Notes: a model not told the origin generated them from the sequence alone. 64,000 bases of DNA from DASQFQ01 sp963802905 (GCA_963802905.1 CAWDKH010000008.1:432088-496087); one strand, 5' to 3'. Numbered from the stretch's first letter, positions 15,648 through 24,733 are shown. Program-made: numbers and translations.

Positions 15648-16693
15648 CAGCTCGCGGCTTCTTCGAGCCGCGAGCGCTTCTCGGCGTCCTGCAGCGCCGC
15701 GGTCTGCTCGTCCAGCGCGCCGCCCAGGACCTCTTCGAGGTTGTGGACCGTCAGCTTCACGCGGTGGTCGGTGACGCGCCGCTCGGGGAAGTTGTAGGTG
15801 CGGATCTTCTCGGCCCGCTCGCCGGTGCCGACCTGCGCCTTGCGGTCGGCGGCGAGCTCGGCCTGCTGCTCGGCGAGCTTCGCCTCGTAGAGGCGCGCGC
15901 GCAGCACCTTCATCGCCTTCTCGCGGTTCTGCAGCTGCGACTTCTCGTCCTGCATCGAGACCACGATCCCGGTCGGCTTGTGCGTGATCCGCACCGCCGA
16001 GTCGGTCGTGTTGACCGACTGGCCGCCGGGGCCGGAGCTGCGGTAGACGTCGATCTCGAGGTCGGACTGGTTGACCTCGACGTCGACGTCCTCGGCCTCC
16101 GGCAGGACCGCGACCGTCGCGGTCGAGGTGTGGATGCGCCCCTGCGACTCGGTCTCCGGCACCCGCTGCACGCGGTGCGTCCCGCCCTCGAACTTGAACA
16201 CCGAGTAGGCGCCGTCGCCCTTGATCTCGAGCGTGTAGGAGCCGTCGTGCGCGCCCAGCGTCTCGGTCTTGAAGCCGCGCCGCTCGGCGTAGCGCGAGAG
16301 CATCCGGTAGATGTCGCCCGCCCACAGGCCGGCCTCGTCGCCGCCGGCGCCGGCGCGGATCTCGATGATCACGTCCTTCTCGTCGTTGGGGTCGCGCTCG
16401 ACCATCGCGAGCCGGATCTCCTCGCCGAGCACCTCCATGCGCGCCCGCGCGGCCTCCATCTCCTCCCGCAGCTCTGGATCGTCGCCGCTCTCGGCGAGCA
16501 TCTCCTCGGCGCCGTCGGCGTCGGACTTGGCATGCCGCCATGCCTCGGCGAGCTTGGCCGCCGTGGAGAGCTGGTTGAAGAGGCGCCCCGCCTCGGCGTA
16601 GCGCTGCCGGTCCCCGATCACCTCGGGATCCGACATCTGCGCCTGCGCATCCTGGAAACGGGCCTCGATCTGCTCGACGAGCGACTCGATCAT
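15647..16693 (-). CDS. prfA: Peptide chain release factor 1
   Basis: A 348-residue class I release factor recognising UAA and UAG. The ribosomal peptidyl-transferase motif GGQ is present in YRSSGPGGQSVNTTDSAVR (about residue 226). The N-terminal coiled region, the RAGAGGDEAGLWAGD block and GGTHRVQRVPETESQGRIHTS match RF1; RF2 would instead have a programmed frameshift and SPF motif. The start ATG at 16693 gives MIESLVEQIEARF. It is followed directly by prmC (1-nt overlap) and preceded by DUF1385 and rpmE genes, forming a leftward translation-related cluster. Confidence 0.95.
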   Translation of the reverse strand: MIESLVEQIEARFQDAQAQMSDPEVIGDRQRYAEAGRLFNQLSTAAKLAEAWRHAKSDADGAEEMLAESGDDPELREEMEAARARMEVLGEEIRLAMVERDPNDEKDVIIEIRAGAGGDEAGLWAGDIYRMLSRYAERRGFKTETLGAHDGSYTLEIKGDGAYSVFKFEGGTHRVQRVPETESQGRIHTSTATVAVLPEAEDVDVEVNQSDLEIDVYRSSGPGGQSVNTTDSAVRITHKPTGIVVSMQDEKSQLQNREKAMKVLRARLYEAKLAEQQAELAADRKAQVGTGERAEKIRTYNFPERRVTDHRVKLTVHNLEEVLGGALDEQTAALQDAEKRSRLEEAAS

Positions 16694-16706
16694 GGCCCGG
16701 AGCAGC

Positions 16707-17708
16707 TTAGGCGACGACCTCCATGCCCACCTTGTCCTCGGCGGACGCGTTGCGCGGATCCTCGACGGCGAGGACTGCCTCCATCGAGGCGATCGCGACG
16801 GCGAGCTGGTCGAGGTCGGGCTCGCGGGTGGTCAGCTTCTGCAGCTGCATGCCGGGCCACATGACCGCGCGCACCCAGCGCTTGCGCCGGTTGCGGCCCG
16901 CGAACTTGATGACCTCGAAGGAGAGGCCGGCGATCAGCGGCACGCCGAGGATCCGCGAGGCGACCAGCCAGTACCAGGCGGGCAGCCCCAGCGGCGCGAA
17001 GACGAAGATGGCCACGATCATCACGATCAGCAGGAAGCTCGTGCCGCAGCGCGGGTGCAGGCGCGAGTACTTCTGCGCGTTCTCCGGGGTCAGCGGCTCG
17101 CCGGCCTCGTAAGTCGAGATCACCTTGTGCTCGGCGCCGTGGTACTCGAACACGCGCCGCAGGTCGTTCAAGCGCGAGAGCAGCCACAGGTAGCCGAGGA
17201 AGATGCCGGTGCGCAGGACGCCCTCGACGACCCAGAACAGGAACGCGCTGCCGAGGTGGTCCTTGAAGATCGAGGTGAGGCCGACCGGCACGACGAAGAA
17301 CAGCCCGATCGCGAGCGCGAGCGCGGCCACGACCGTGCCGACCCACATGCCGCTCGAGATCGGCTCCTCCTCCTCGCCCAGCTGGGCGTTGGCGGAGATG
17401 CCGAGCGCGGAGAAGCCGATCTTCAGCGATTCGGCCAGCGCGACGACGCCGCGGATGATCGGCCAGCGGTAGGCGCGGTGGCGCTTCGTCCACGAGACGA
17501 GCGGGAACGACTGGACGTGGATCTCGCCGAGCGCAGCCTCGCCCTTCGCGAGGCCCTCCGGCTTGATCTGCTCGGGCAGCGGCTTGCGGACCGCGACGGC
17601 CCACGTCGAGACGCCGCGCATCATCACGCCCTCGAGCACCGCCTGCCCGCCGACGGGCGCGTCTTTTTGCGCCATCAGGGCGCCGTCTGGCAGGCGGGTC
17701 TCAGGCAT
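16707..17708 (-). CDS. DUF1385 membrane protein
   Basis: A protein of about 333 residues from ATG 17708 (a second ATG at 17675 is also possible). Recognisable by VGGQAVLEGVMMRGVSTWAVAVR near the start, YHGAEHKVISTYEAGEPLT and HPRCGTSFLLIVMIVAIFVF, all typical of the DUF1385 family. It has four or five membrane helices in two groups (about residues 110-170 and 245-290). The His/Glu of GAEHK and the HPRCGTSF Cys suggest a metal-linked or redox role, but the biochemical function is unknown. The family commonly sits between rpmE and prfA in Gram-positive genomes, as here. Confidence 0.9.
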   Translation of the reverse strand: MPETRLPDGALMAQKDAPVGGQAVLEGVMMRGVSTWAVAVRKPLPEQIKPEGLAKGEAALGEIHVQSFPLVSWTKRHRAYRWPIIRGVVALAESLKIGFSALGISANAQLGEEEEPISSGMWVGTVVAALALAIGLFFVVPVGLTSIFKDHLGSAFLFWVVEGVLRTGIFLGYLWLLSRLNDLRRVFEYHGAEHKVISTYEAGEPLTPENAQKYSRLHPRCGTSFLLIVMIVAIFVFAPLGLPAWYWLVASRILGVPLIAGLSFEVIKFAGRNRRKRWVRAVMWPGMQLQKLTTREPDLDQLAVAIASMEAVLAVEDPRNASAEDKVGMEVVA

Positions 17709-17724
17709 GTACGGGCTTGGGTGG

Positions 17725-17943
17725 CTAGCTCTTGTCGCCGCGGGCGCGGCGTGCGGCGCGGCGCTGGAAGCGCTCCACGCGGCCACCCGTGTCGACCAGC
17801 TTCTGCTTGCCCGTGTAGAACGGGTGGCAGTTCGAGCAGATCTCCACGTGGATCTCGGGCTGGGTCGAGCGCGTCGTGAACTCGTTGCCGCAAGTGCAGC
17901 GGACGTGAGCCTCGACGTACTCCGGATGGATGTCGGTCTTCAT
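17725..17943 (-). CDS. rpmE: Ribosomal protein bL31 (zinc-binding form)
   Basis: A 72-residue protein. VRCTCGNEF and ICSNCHPFYTGKQK supply the Cys ligands of the zinc-containing C+ form of L31. A C-terminal basic extension (VERFQRRAARRARGDKS) is normal. ATG at 17943 gives MKTDIHPEY, the standard L31 start. It is the first gene of the rpmE-DUF1385-prfA-prmC run and is divergent from the hydrolase at 17995 (51 bp). Confidence 0.96.
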   Translation of the reverse strand: MKTDIHPEYVEAHVRCTCGNEFTTRSTQPEIHVEICSNCHPFYTGKQKLVDTGGRVERFQRRAARRARGDKS

Positions 17944-17994
17944 GTAGTCAAGTGTAGAGGCGGCCTGGGGCGCTCGAATAGCATCGGCAGTTCC

Positions 17995-18798
17995 GTGCCA
18001 GACCTTCACCACCGCGAGGCGGGCGACCCGGCAGATCCCGCCGTGCTGCTGGTCCACGGCTATCCCGAGTCGTCCTATATGTGGCGCGACATCCTGCCTC
18101 CGCTCGCCGACGCGGGCTTTTACGCGCTCGCCCCCGATCTCCCCGGCTACGGCGACTCCGCGGCCGACCCACCGGGCACGTGGGAGCGCCACGTCGAGGC
18201 GCTCGAGCGCTTCCGGACCCAGCACGACCTCGGGTCGTTGAGCCTCGTCGTCCACGACTGGGGCGGGCTGATCGGCCTGCGCTGGGCCTGCGACCACCCG
18301 GAAGCGATCGACGCGCTGGTCATCTCCGACACCGGCTTCTTCTCCGACGGCAAGTGGCGCGGGCCGGGCGAGATCCTGCGCACGGAGGGCCAGGGCGAGC
18401 AGTTCGTCCACGGCGTCGACCGCGATGGCTTCGGCAGCATGCTCGGCTCCGTCTCCACCGGGATCGCGCCCGACGCCGTCGACGAGTACTTCAAGGCGTT
18501 CGCGGACGAGGAGCGCCGCAGCGGCCAGCTCGAGCTCTACCGCTCGGGCGACTTCGAGAAGCTCGTGCCCTACGAGGGCAAGTTGGCGGCGCTCGGCGTC
18601 CCGACGCTGATGCTGTGGGGCGCGGACGACTTCGCCGCACCGGTCGCGGGCGCGCATCGCTTCAAGAAGGAGATCCCGGGCTCCGAGGTCGTCGTCCTCG
18701 AGGGCACTGGGCACTTCGTGGTCGACGACGCGCCGGCCGCCTACGCCGAGGCGCTCGTCAGCTTCCTCAAGCGGGCGCGCCCGGGCACGGCACGCTGA
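17995..18798 (+). CDS. Alpha/beta hydrolase (haloalkane dehalogenase or epoxide hydrolase type)
   Basis: A protein of about 267 residues from GTG 17995 (VPDLHHREAG). Elements of the fold: oxyanion region VLLVHGYPESSYMWRD, nucleophile elbow LVVHDWGGLIGLRWA with Asp rather than Ser, an acidic residue in LWGADDFAAP, and the catalytic His in EGTGHFVVDD. An Asp nucleophile with HDWG indicates haloalkane dehalogenase, haloacetate dehalogenase or epoxide hydrolase, not an esterase. A cap domain lies between about 130 and 195. Substrate cannot be set from sequence. It overlaps the convergent CARDB-like gene by 32 bp. Confidence 0.82.
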   Translation: MPDLHHREAGDPADPAVLLVHGYPESSYMWRDILPPLADAGFYALAPDLPGYGDSAADPPGTWERHVEALERFRTQHDLGSLSLVVHDWGGLIGLRWACDHPEAIDALVISDTGFFSDGKWRGPGEILRTEGQGEQFVHGVDRDGFGSMLGSVSTGIAPDAVDEYFKAFADEERRSGQLELYRSGDFEKLVPYEGKLAALGVPTLMLWGADDFAAPVAGAHRFKKEIPGSEVVVLEGTGHFVVDDAPAAYAEALVSFLKRARPGTAR

Positions 18799-19514
18799 GC
18801 TGGTTGTCTTCCTCGGTGCGCTCGTCGACGGCGCCGGTCGGGTCGACGTCCACGGTCAGCATCTGGCCTTCCTGACACGGCGGGCCCTGGACCTCCACGA
18901 GCGCGCGCTCGCTGGGCGCGAGCTCCGGCGCCTGGGCCGGCGTCAGCGTCGTCCCGTCGACCGAGACGACGACGTCGAACGGGCCCGCCAGCGAGCGCCC
19001 GCGGTTGACGACGGGGACGAGGTAGCGCGCATGCTGGGCGTCGGCGCCGGGACGCGCCTCGACGCCCAGCGGGCGGAGGTTCGGCCGCAGGTCGGCCTGG
19101 CGGCATGTCGCTGACGTCGCCTTCGCGGAGGCCACGCGGTCGCCGTCGACGTCGAGCCAGCGGAAGCGCACGAGCGTGCGGTAGGAGGCGGGCGCCTCCA
19201 GCGCGACGACGCGCTTCGTGTACACGTAGCGCCCGACGCCGGGGTCGCTGGTGAGCCACTTGCCGAAGCCGGAGGCGGCCAGCTTGTGCCATCCCGGCGC
19301 CTCGGCCGAGCGCGTCTGGAGCGTGAAGCGCATCTGCATCTTGCGCGCGCTCTTGCGCACCCGCATCCGCCCCTCGAACGTCGCCGCACGGCCCGCGGGA
19401 TCGAGCGAGGACTCGCAGCCGACGACCTTCACGCCGCTCGAGGCAGCGTGCGCGGGCGCGGCAAACGCGAGGCCGGCGACGAGCAAGCGTGAGGATGAGC
19501 GCGAATTGGCGCAT
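18767..19514 (-). CDS. Secreted protein with CARDB-like domain (frameshift in signal peptide)
   Basis: About 248 residues when joined. ATG 19514 starts MRQFALIL, then one extra base near 19487 shifts the frame; the next frame continues LLVAGLAFAAPAHA, completing a signal peptide. The mature part has an N-terminal beta domain of unknown type (residues about 25-130) with two Cys, then a CARDB-like module: DLRPNLRPLGVEARPG, VPVVNRGRSLAGPFDVVVSVDG, VDPTGAVDERTEEDNQLSVPC. Such modules are adhesive surface domains. The mature sequence is intact, so the break is likely an error in the sequence. Confidence 0.65.
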
Positions 19515-19531
19515 AGGCCGCCAATTAACGC

Positions 19532-19565
19532 GCGGAGGCCGCCCGAGTTGCGGGGCGACCTCCGC
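19532..19565 (-). terminator. Hairpin terminator after ETF-QO
   Basis: GCGGAGGCCGCC (19532-19543) pairs with GGCGACCTCCGC (19554-19565) with a single G-T pair and a 10-nt loop. It starts 11 bp after the ETF-QO stop and just before the next leftward gene, so it probably terminates the etfB-etfA-ETF-QO transcript. Confidence 0.6.
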
Positions 19566-19575
19566 ACAACGTGCG

Positions 19576-21273
19576 TCAGGTGTTCTGGTACAGCGGCCCG
19601 TCGCCGCCCTCGGGCGGGGTCAGGCGCCCGCCCTTGGCGGTGATCGCGCCGCACTGCACGCAGTTCGACGGGTTGACGATCAGGTCGACGTGGCCGTTCT
19701 CCGGCGCGTCCTCGGGGACCTCGTAGACGCCGGCCGGGCACATCCATTGCCACGCCTCGGCGACCTCGCGCGGCACGTTCTTCTCGATCCGGATGTGGTT
19801 CGGCGCGTCGTCGCGCGTCGCGTTGCCGGTCAGGAAGACGCCCGAGAGCTTGTCGAACGTGTACTTGCCGTCGGGCTTCGGATAGCGCTCGTGGCGGTCG
19901 GTCATCAGGAGCGCCTGCTCGGCGTCGCGGTGCGTCGGCCAGTGGCCGCCGGGCAGCTTGCCCTTGGTCACCGTCATCGCGCTGGCGATCGCGCCGCCCA
20001 CGTAGAACCCCCTCGCGAAGGGCTGCTTCGCGTTGCGCGACTCGTAGAGGTCCTTGCCGATCTCCGAGTCGTAGACCGCGGTCTCGTAAGCCGAGAAGTC
20101 GCTCGAGCCGGCCTTGAGCTGCCGGTAGATCGTCTCCGCCGCCAGCATCCCGGACTTGATCGCGTAGTGGACGCCCTTGAGCTTCGGCACGTTGACCATG
20201 CCCGCGGAGTCGCCGGCGATCAGCATCCCCGGCGCGTGCAACTTGGGCATCGCCCAGTAGCCGCCTTCCGGGATCGCCTTGGCGCCCCAGCCCACGCGCT
20301 TGCCGCCCTCGAGGATCTTGCGCACCCGCGGGTGCAGCTTGAACTCCTGGAGCAGGTCGTGCGGGGAGAGCCGCGCGTCGGCCCAGTCGAGGCCGGCCAC
20401 GAAGCCGATCGAGACACGCGGCGTCTCGCCCTCGCGGTTCATGGGGTAGATCCACGAGCCGCCGAACTCCTTGTACTTGGCCTGCGGGCGCAACGGCCAG
20501 CCGAGCGTGTGGACGACCCGATCGAGCGGCTGCTCGACCTCCCACACCTCCTTGACCCCGAGCGCCCACACCTGCGGGTCCTTCGAGGCGAGGTCGAGGC
20601 TCTTCAGCGCCGCGCCGGTCAGGTGGCCCCAGCAGCCCTCGGCGAGCACGGTCGCCTTGGCGGTGATGTCGGAGCCCGGCTCGAAGTTGCCCTTCTCCCC
20701 GCCCTCCTTGTCCCGGCCCTTGTCGCCGCTGCGGACGCCGACCACATGCCCGTCCTCCACCAGCAGCTTCTCGCCGACGGTCTCGGTGAGGATGTACGCG
20801 CCGGCCTCCTCGGCCTTCTCGCCCAGCCAGCGATTGAGCTCGGCGACCGAGATGATGTAGTTGCCGTGGTTGCGGAACGGCGGCGGCATCGGGATGAGCG
20901 GGATCGAGCGCTTCCGGTTGAGCATCCAGTAGACGCGCTCACCGGGAACCTCGCCGTAGTTCGGCCACGAGTCGTCGTCGGGGAACAGCTCGCGGATCGC
21001 CGACGGGTTCATGACCGCGCCGGAGAGCTGGTGCGCGCCCGCGACCTTGCCCTTCTCGAGCACGGCCACCGGCACCTCGCCAAGCGCCTCCGTCAGCTCC
21101 GGGTCGTCCTCGAGCAGCTGCAGCAGCCGGATCGCACACGCGAGCCCGGCCTGGCCGCCGCCGACGATCGCGACGCCGACCTCGATCCGCTCGTCCTCAG
21201 CGTCCTCGGGCGGGCCGACGAACTCCCCCGCCGAGTCGACCGGCGGGGGGAACTGGCTGGGAGCGAAGGACAC
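19576..21273 (-). CDS. Electron transfer flavoprotein-ubiquinone oxidoreductase (ETF-QO/FixC type)
   Basis: A 565-residue flavoprotein that passes electrons from reduced ETF to quinone. The FAD-binding Rossmann motif is VAIVGGGQAGLACAIRL (about residue 34). The C-terminal ferredoxin-like region keeps CPAGVYE and NCVQCGAITAKGGRLTPPEGG, but the position of the third Cys in the usual CxxCxxC is Ile (CVQCGAI), so only three of four expected Fe-S ligands are visible. Starts at GTG, directly abutting the etfA stop with no gap, so it is third in the etfBA operon. The Fe-S change may be a lineage feature rather than loss of function. Confidence 0.93.
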   Translation of the reverse strand: MSFAPSQFPPPVDSAGEFVGPPEDAEDERIEVGVAIVGGGQAGLACAIRLLQLLEDDPELTEALGEVPVAVLEKGKVAGAHQLSGAVMNPSAIRELFPDDDSWPNYGEVPGERVYWMLNRKRSIPLIPMPPPFRNHGNYIISVAELNRWLGEKAEEAGAYILTETVGEKLLVEDGHVVGVRSGDKGRDKEGGEKGNFEPGSDITAKATVLAEGCWGHLTGAALKSLDLASKDPQVWALGVKEVWEVEQPLDRVVHTLGWPLRPQAKYKEFGGSWIYPMNREGETPRVSIGFVAGLDWADARLSPHDLLQEFKLHPRVRKILEGGKRVGWGAKAIPEGGYWAMPKLHAPGMLIAGDSAGMVNVPKLKGVHYAIKSGMLAAETIYRQLKAGSSDFSAYETAVYDSEIGKDLYESRNAKQPFARGFYVGGAIASAMTVTKGKLPGGHWPTHRDAEQALLMTDRHERYPKPDGKYTFDKLSGVFLTGNATRDDAPNHIRIEKNVPREVAEAWQWMCPAGVYEVPEDAPENGHVDLIVNPSNCVQCGAITAKGGRLTPPEGGDGPLYQNT

Positions 21274-22251
21274 CTAGGCGCCCTTCTTCGCCTTCACGGC
21301 CTCGGTGAGCTTCGGGACGATCTTGTTCAGGTCGCCGATGATCCCGAGGTCGGAGAACTCGAAGATCGGGGCGTTCGAGTCCTTGTTGATCGCCACGATG
21401 TTCTCCGAGGACTGCATGCCGACCTTGTGCTGGATCGCGCCGGAGATGCCGGCCGCCAGGTACAGCTTCGGCGCGACGGTCTTGCCCGTCTGGCCGATCT
21501 GGGCGGCGTAGGGGAACCAGCCGGCGTCGACCACCGCGCGGGTGGCGGCGACGGCGCCGCCGAGCGCGTTCGCCAGCTCCTCGAGCTGCTCGAAGCCCTC
21601 GGCCTTGCCGAGCCCGCGGCCACCGGCCACGAGGTAGTCGGCGTCCTCGATGTTGACGTCGGCGCCGCGCTGCTCGCCGCGCTCGACCATCGTCGCCTTC
21701 AGCGAGTGCGGCGCGTAGTCGACCTCGACGTCCTCGATCTCGGCCGTGCCCCCGCTCTCGTTCGCCTCGAACGCGTTGAGGCGCCCGATGATCACGCCGA
21801 CGTCCGAGCGGTAGTGGACGTCGGAGATCTGCGAGTCCTTGAGGATCGGGCGCTCGGCGACGAGCTTGCCGTCCTCGACGCGCACGGAGGTGACCTCCAT
21901 GCAGACGCCGGCGTCGAGGCGCGCGGCCAGGCCGGCGCCGATCTCGAAGCCGAGCAGGCCGCCGCCGAACAGCGCGTAGCCGTGGCCGCCGTCGCCGATG
22001 ACCTTGGCCATCGCGTCGACCACCGGCTGCGAGAGGCCCTCCGGGCCCTCGGCGCGCCACACCTTGGTGGCGCCGTGGGCGCCGAGCGGCGCGAGCACGT
22101 CGTCGCCGAGGCCGGCCTTGTCGCCGACCACGATCGCGTGACACTCACCGCCGAGCTCGGAGGCGAGGCGAGCACCCTCGGAGACGGCGCCCAGCGAGTT
22201 CTTGTTGATCTGCCCGTCGTAATGCAGGGCGTAGACGAGAACCGAGCTCAT
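21274..22251 (-). CDS. etfA: Electron transfer flavoprotein alpha subunit
   Basis: A 325-residue FAD-carrying ETF subunit; takes electrons from acyl-CoA dehydrogenases. The FAD-binding C-terminal domain is clear: VAGGRGLGKAEGFEQLEELA, AATRAVVDAGWFPYAAQIGQTGKTVAPKLYLAAGISGAIQHKVGMQ (read in pieces), and NKDSNAPIFEFSDLGIIGD. The ATG overlaps the etfB stop by 4 bp (ATGA) and the stop abuts the ETF-QO start, indicating translational coupling. Three acyl-CoA pathway dehydrogenase/thiolase genes within 16 kb are natural partners. Confidence 0.96.
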   Translation of the reverse strand: MSSVLVYALHYDGQINKNSLGAVSEGARLASELGGECHAIVVGDKAGLGDDVLAPLGAHGATKVWRAEGPEGLSQPVVDAMAKVIGDGGHGYALFGGGLLGFEIGAGLAARLDAGVCMEVTSVRVEDGKLVAERPILKDSQISDVHYRSDVGVIIGRLNAFEANESGGTAEIEDVEVDYAPHSLKATMVERGEQRGADVNIEDADYLVAGGRGLGKAEGFEQLEELANALGGAVAATRAVVDAGWFPYAAQIGQTGKTVAPKLYLAAGISGAIQHKVGMQSSENIVAINKDSNAPIFEFSDLGIIGDLNKIVPKLTEAVKAKKGA

Positions 22252-23042
22252 GCCAGCAGCTTCCTTTCATCCAGCCAGGCGACGATCTTCTCGACCGTCT
22301 CGTTCGTGTCCTCGTCCTCGATGATCTGGCCCGCGGACTTCTCCGGCGGGGCCTTGAACTCCGAGCAGTGGGCGCGCGCGTTGTCGTAGCCCACGCGGCC
22401 GGCGTCGATGCCGACGTCGCCGGCGCCGACGGACTCCAGCGGCTTCTTCTTGGCGCCCATGATCGCCTTCAGCGACGGGTAGCGCGGCTCGTTGATGGCG
22501 TCGCCGACCGAGATCACGGCCGGGAGCTCGACGAGCACCGTGTCGTAGCCGTACTCGGCCTGGCGCTCGCAGCGGAGCTTGCCGTCCTCGACATCGATCT
22601 TGATCACCTGGGTCAGCGAGGGCATCTGCAGGTGGTCGGCCACGACGGCGCCGATCGTGTAGCACTCGCCGTCGTCTGACTGCTGACCGAGCAGGACGAG
22701 GTCCGGGCTCTCCTTGGCCAGCACCTGGGCGAGCGAGTAGCCGGTGCCGTTGACGTCAGAGCCGGCGAGCGCCTCGTCGGTGAGGTGCACCGAGCGGTCG
22801 GCGCCGAGCGAGACGGCCTTGTGCAGAGCGCGCACGGCCGTGTCGGGGCCCATGGTGACGGCGATGACCTCGTCGACGTCGATCGAGCCACCCTCCTTCA
22901 GCTGCATGGCCGCCTCGATGGCGTGCGTGTCGAACGGATTGAGGTTCTTCTCGCCTGAGCGATTGAGACGGCCGGTCGAGGGATCGATGCGCTTCTCGAC
23001 CGCGGCGTCCGGCACCTCTTTGACGAGGACGCAGATCTTCAC
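22248..23042 (-). CDS. etfB: Electron transfer flavoprotein beta subunit
   Basis: A 264-residue ETF beta subunit, starting at GTG with KICVLVKEVPDA. The AMP-binding/recognition region is visible: NPFDTHAIEAAMQLKEGG, VTMGPDTAVRALHKAVSLGADRSVHLTD, and LVLLGQQSDDGECYTIGAVVADHL. It forms the heterodimer with EtfA. It is the first gene of the etfB-etfA-ETF-QO operon; an 8-bp-arm palindrome 58 bp upstream (23100-23119) is a candidate operator. Confidence 0.96.
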   Translation of the reverse strand: MKICVLVKEVPDAAVEKRIDPSTGRLNRSGEKNLNPFDTHAIEAAMQLKEGGSIDVDEVIAVTMGPDTAVRALHKAVSLGADRSVHLTDEALAGSDVNGTGYSLAQVLAKESPDLVLLGQQSDDGECYTIGAVVADHLQMPSLTQVIKIDVEDGKLRCERQAEYGYDTVLVELPAVISVGDAINEPRYPSLKAIMGAKKKPLESVGAGDVGIDAGRVGYDNARAHCSEFKAPPEKSAGQIIEDEDTNETVEKIVAWLDERKLLA

Positions 23043-23099
23043 GGGTTCAGGGCCTCCTGTGACGGAACGAGCGTTCGCATCCTAGCCGGATGGATGCCC

Positions 23100-23119
23100 G
23101 ATTGACTTGTCAGTCAATC
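23100..23119. promoter_or_regulatory. Palindromic operator candidate upstream of etfB
   Basis: GATTGACT-TGTC-AGTCAATC is a perfect 8-bp inverted repeat with a 4-nt centre. It stands out as AT-rich in a GC-rich setting, lies 58 bp before the etfB start, and overlaps the stop codon of the neighbouring gene. TTGACT/AGTCAA palindromes are typical sites of TetR-family regulators of fatty-acid and acyl-CoA genes. Which regulator acts here is unknown; no TetR gene is in the window. Confidence 0.6.
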
Positions 23120-23969
23120 AGAGCGGCGCGCTCGTTGCGCCGCAGGGTGTCGAGCGCGTCGACCGTGAAGGTGCCGCGCCAGTCCGCCTCTTGGGCGGGA
23201 GACCAGGCCGGGAAGTTGAACGTCCAGCCGCCGTCGTCCTGCTGACCGGCGGCGAGGTGGTCGAGGTGCGCGGCGATGGTGGCGTCGTCGAACAGCCGGC
23301 GCGCGAGCGAGTCGGGGCGCGGCGCGAAGTCGAGCGGGCTGTGGGTCTCGCCGGGCGCGTCGGGGTCGAGCGTGGCGACTTCCGGATCGCCGGCTCGGCC
23401 CGCTCCAGCGCCGCCTCGCCCGCTCGCGGTCGGGCACGTGCTCGAGGAAGCGCAGGACGCCGTAGAGGTCGTAGGCGCCAGGGTCGTCGAGCGCGTCGAT
23501 GCGCTCCCACATCAGCTCCGTGGCGGTCTCGACCCACGGGTGCTCGACGCCGCGCGCGAGCAGCGAGCCGAGGATCTGGCCCGTGCTGATGAGGGAGAAG
23601 CCGTCCTGCGGCTGCCACCACGGCGCGTGCGGCCAGCCCTCGACGTTCGCGCGCGACGAAGACCGCGCCGCCTCGGGGGGCGCCGTGGCCTGGAGCTGGT
23701 CGCAGGCACCGGCGGCGAGGTCGTCGTGCCAGGCGTCGGCCTGGTCGAGGATCCGCAGCGCCTGCTCGGTGGCGGCGGGTTGGCTGTGCGGCGTGCGCCC
23801 GTCGGGCTCGAGCGCGTTGCCGAAGCCGCCGTCGGCGTTGCGGTAGGCGGCGACCGCGTCGCGCACGGGCGCGGCGTCGCCGCCGAGGAAGAGCCGCTCG
23901 AAGCGGCGGAGGTCGAGGACGCGGCCGTGGGCCGCGAGGAAGTGGTGGGCTGCGTCGAGATCTGGCATC
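23110..23969 (-). CDS. Prenyltransferase/squalene-oxidase-repeat-like protein (frameshifted)
   Basis: About 286 residues once joined. ATG 23969 starts MPDLDAAHHFLAAHGRVLDL. The alpha-toroid repeat character shows in YRNADGGFGNALEPDGRTPHSQ and again near the C terminus in DDGGWTFNFPAWSPAQEADW, as in terpene cyclase/prenyltransferase-like helical-repeat proteins. Two frame changes, near 23440 and 23402, split the C-terminal third; after them the frame reads EVATLDPDAPGETHSPLDFAPRP to a TGA at 23110. No DxDD cyclisation motif is seen, so enzymatic activity is doubtful. Divergent from the AraC-type regulator, 63 bp apart. Confidence 0.6.
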
Positions 23970-24032
23970 CCTCGATGCGAACCAGCGCCGTCTTGAACGG
24001 AACGGACACGGGCCCGTGGGACAATCGGGGGC

Positions 24033-24701
24033 ATGTACCGCGAGTTCGCCGCCCCGCCACTGGCGTGCCTGTGGGTGCGGGTGACGGACGAGGACCGCAC
24101 GCCGGTGCTGCCCGACGCCTGCTCGGACCTGATCTGGCAGGCGGGCCGCGGCGCGTTCGTGGCCGGGCCCGACACCGGGCCCGCGCCCGTGGGCTCGCGG
24201 GCCGGCAGCGTGTTCGTCGGCGCGCGCTTCCGCCCCGGCGCGGGCGGCGCGGCGCTCGGGCTGCCGCTGTCCGAGCTGCGCGACCAGCGCGTCGGCCTCG
24301 CCGAGCTCGACCGCGCGCTCGCCGAGCGGCTGCCCGGCGACCTCGAGCCGGACGAGGCGCTGCGGCGCATCGCCGAGATCGCGCGCACGGCGCCGCCGCC
24401 CGACGCCGCCATCGCCGAGGCCGCGCGCCGGCTCGCGGATCCGCACACGCGCGTCGAGACGCTGGCCGACGACCTCGGCCTGAGCGAGCGCCAGCTCCGG
24501 CGCCGCTGCCACGCGGGCGCCGGCTACGGGCCGAAGACGCTCCAGCGCGTGCTGCGCTTCCGCCGCTTCCTCGCGACGGCGAACGGCGACCTCGCGCGCG
24601 CCGCGCTCGACGCCGGCTACGCCGACCAGTCCCACCTCACGCGCGAGTGCACCCGGCTTGCCGGGCAGCCGCCCGCGGCGCTGCTCGCCGCCTGGCGATG
24701 A
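24033..24701 (+). CDS. AraC-family transcriptional regulator
   Basis: A 222-residue regulator. The N-terminal part (LACLWVRVTD, VLPDACSDLIWQAG, FVAGPDTGPAPV, VGARFRPGAG) matches the DUF6597/sensor region common in actinobacterial AraC proteins. The C-terminal half has two helix-turn-helix units: RVETLADDLGLSERQLRRRCH and then DLARAALDAGYADQSHLTRECTRLAGQPPA. It is divergent from the repeat protein at 23110-23969 and may regulate it. Ligand unknown. Confidence 0.87.
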   Translation: MYREFAAPPLACLWVRVTDEDRTPVLPDACSDLIWQAGRGAFVAGPDTGPAPVGSRAGSVFVGARFRPGAGGAALGLPLSELRDQRVGLAELDRALAERLPGDLEPDEALRRIAEIARTAPPPDAAIAEAARRLADPHTRVETLADDLGLSERQLRRRCHAGAGYGPKTLQRVLRFRRFLATANGDLARAALDAGYADQSHLTRECTRLAGQPPAALLAAWR

Positions 24702-24733
24702 GGTCGCCGCGCGGCGCTACCGGCTGACGCGCA

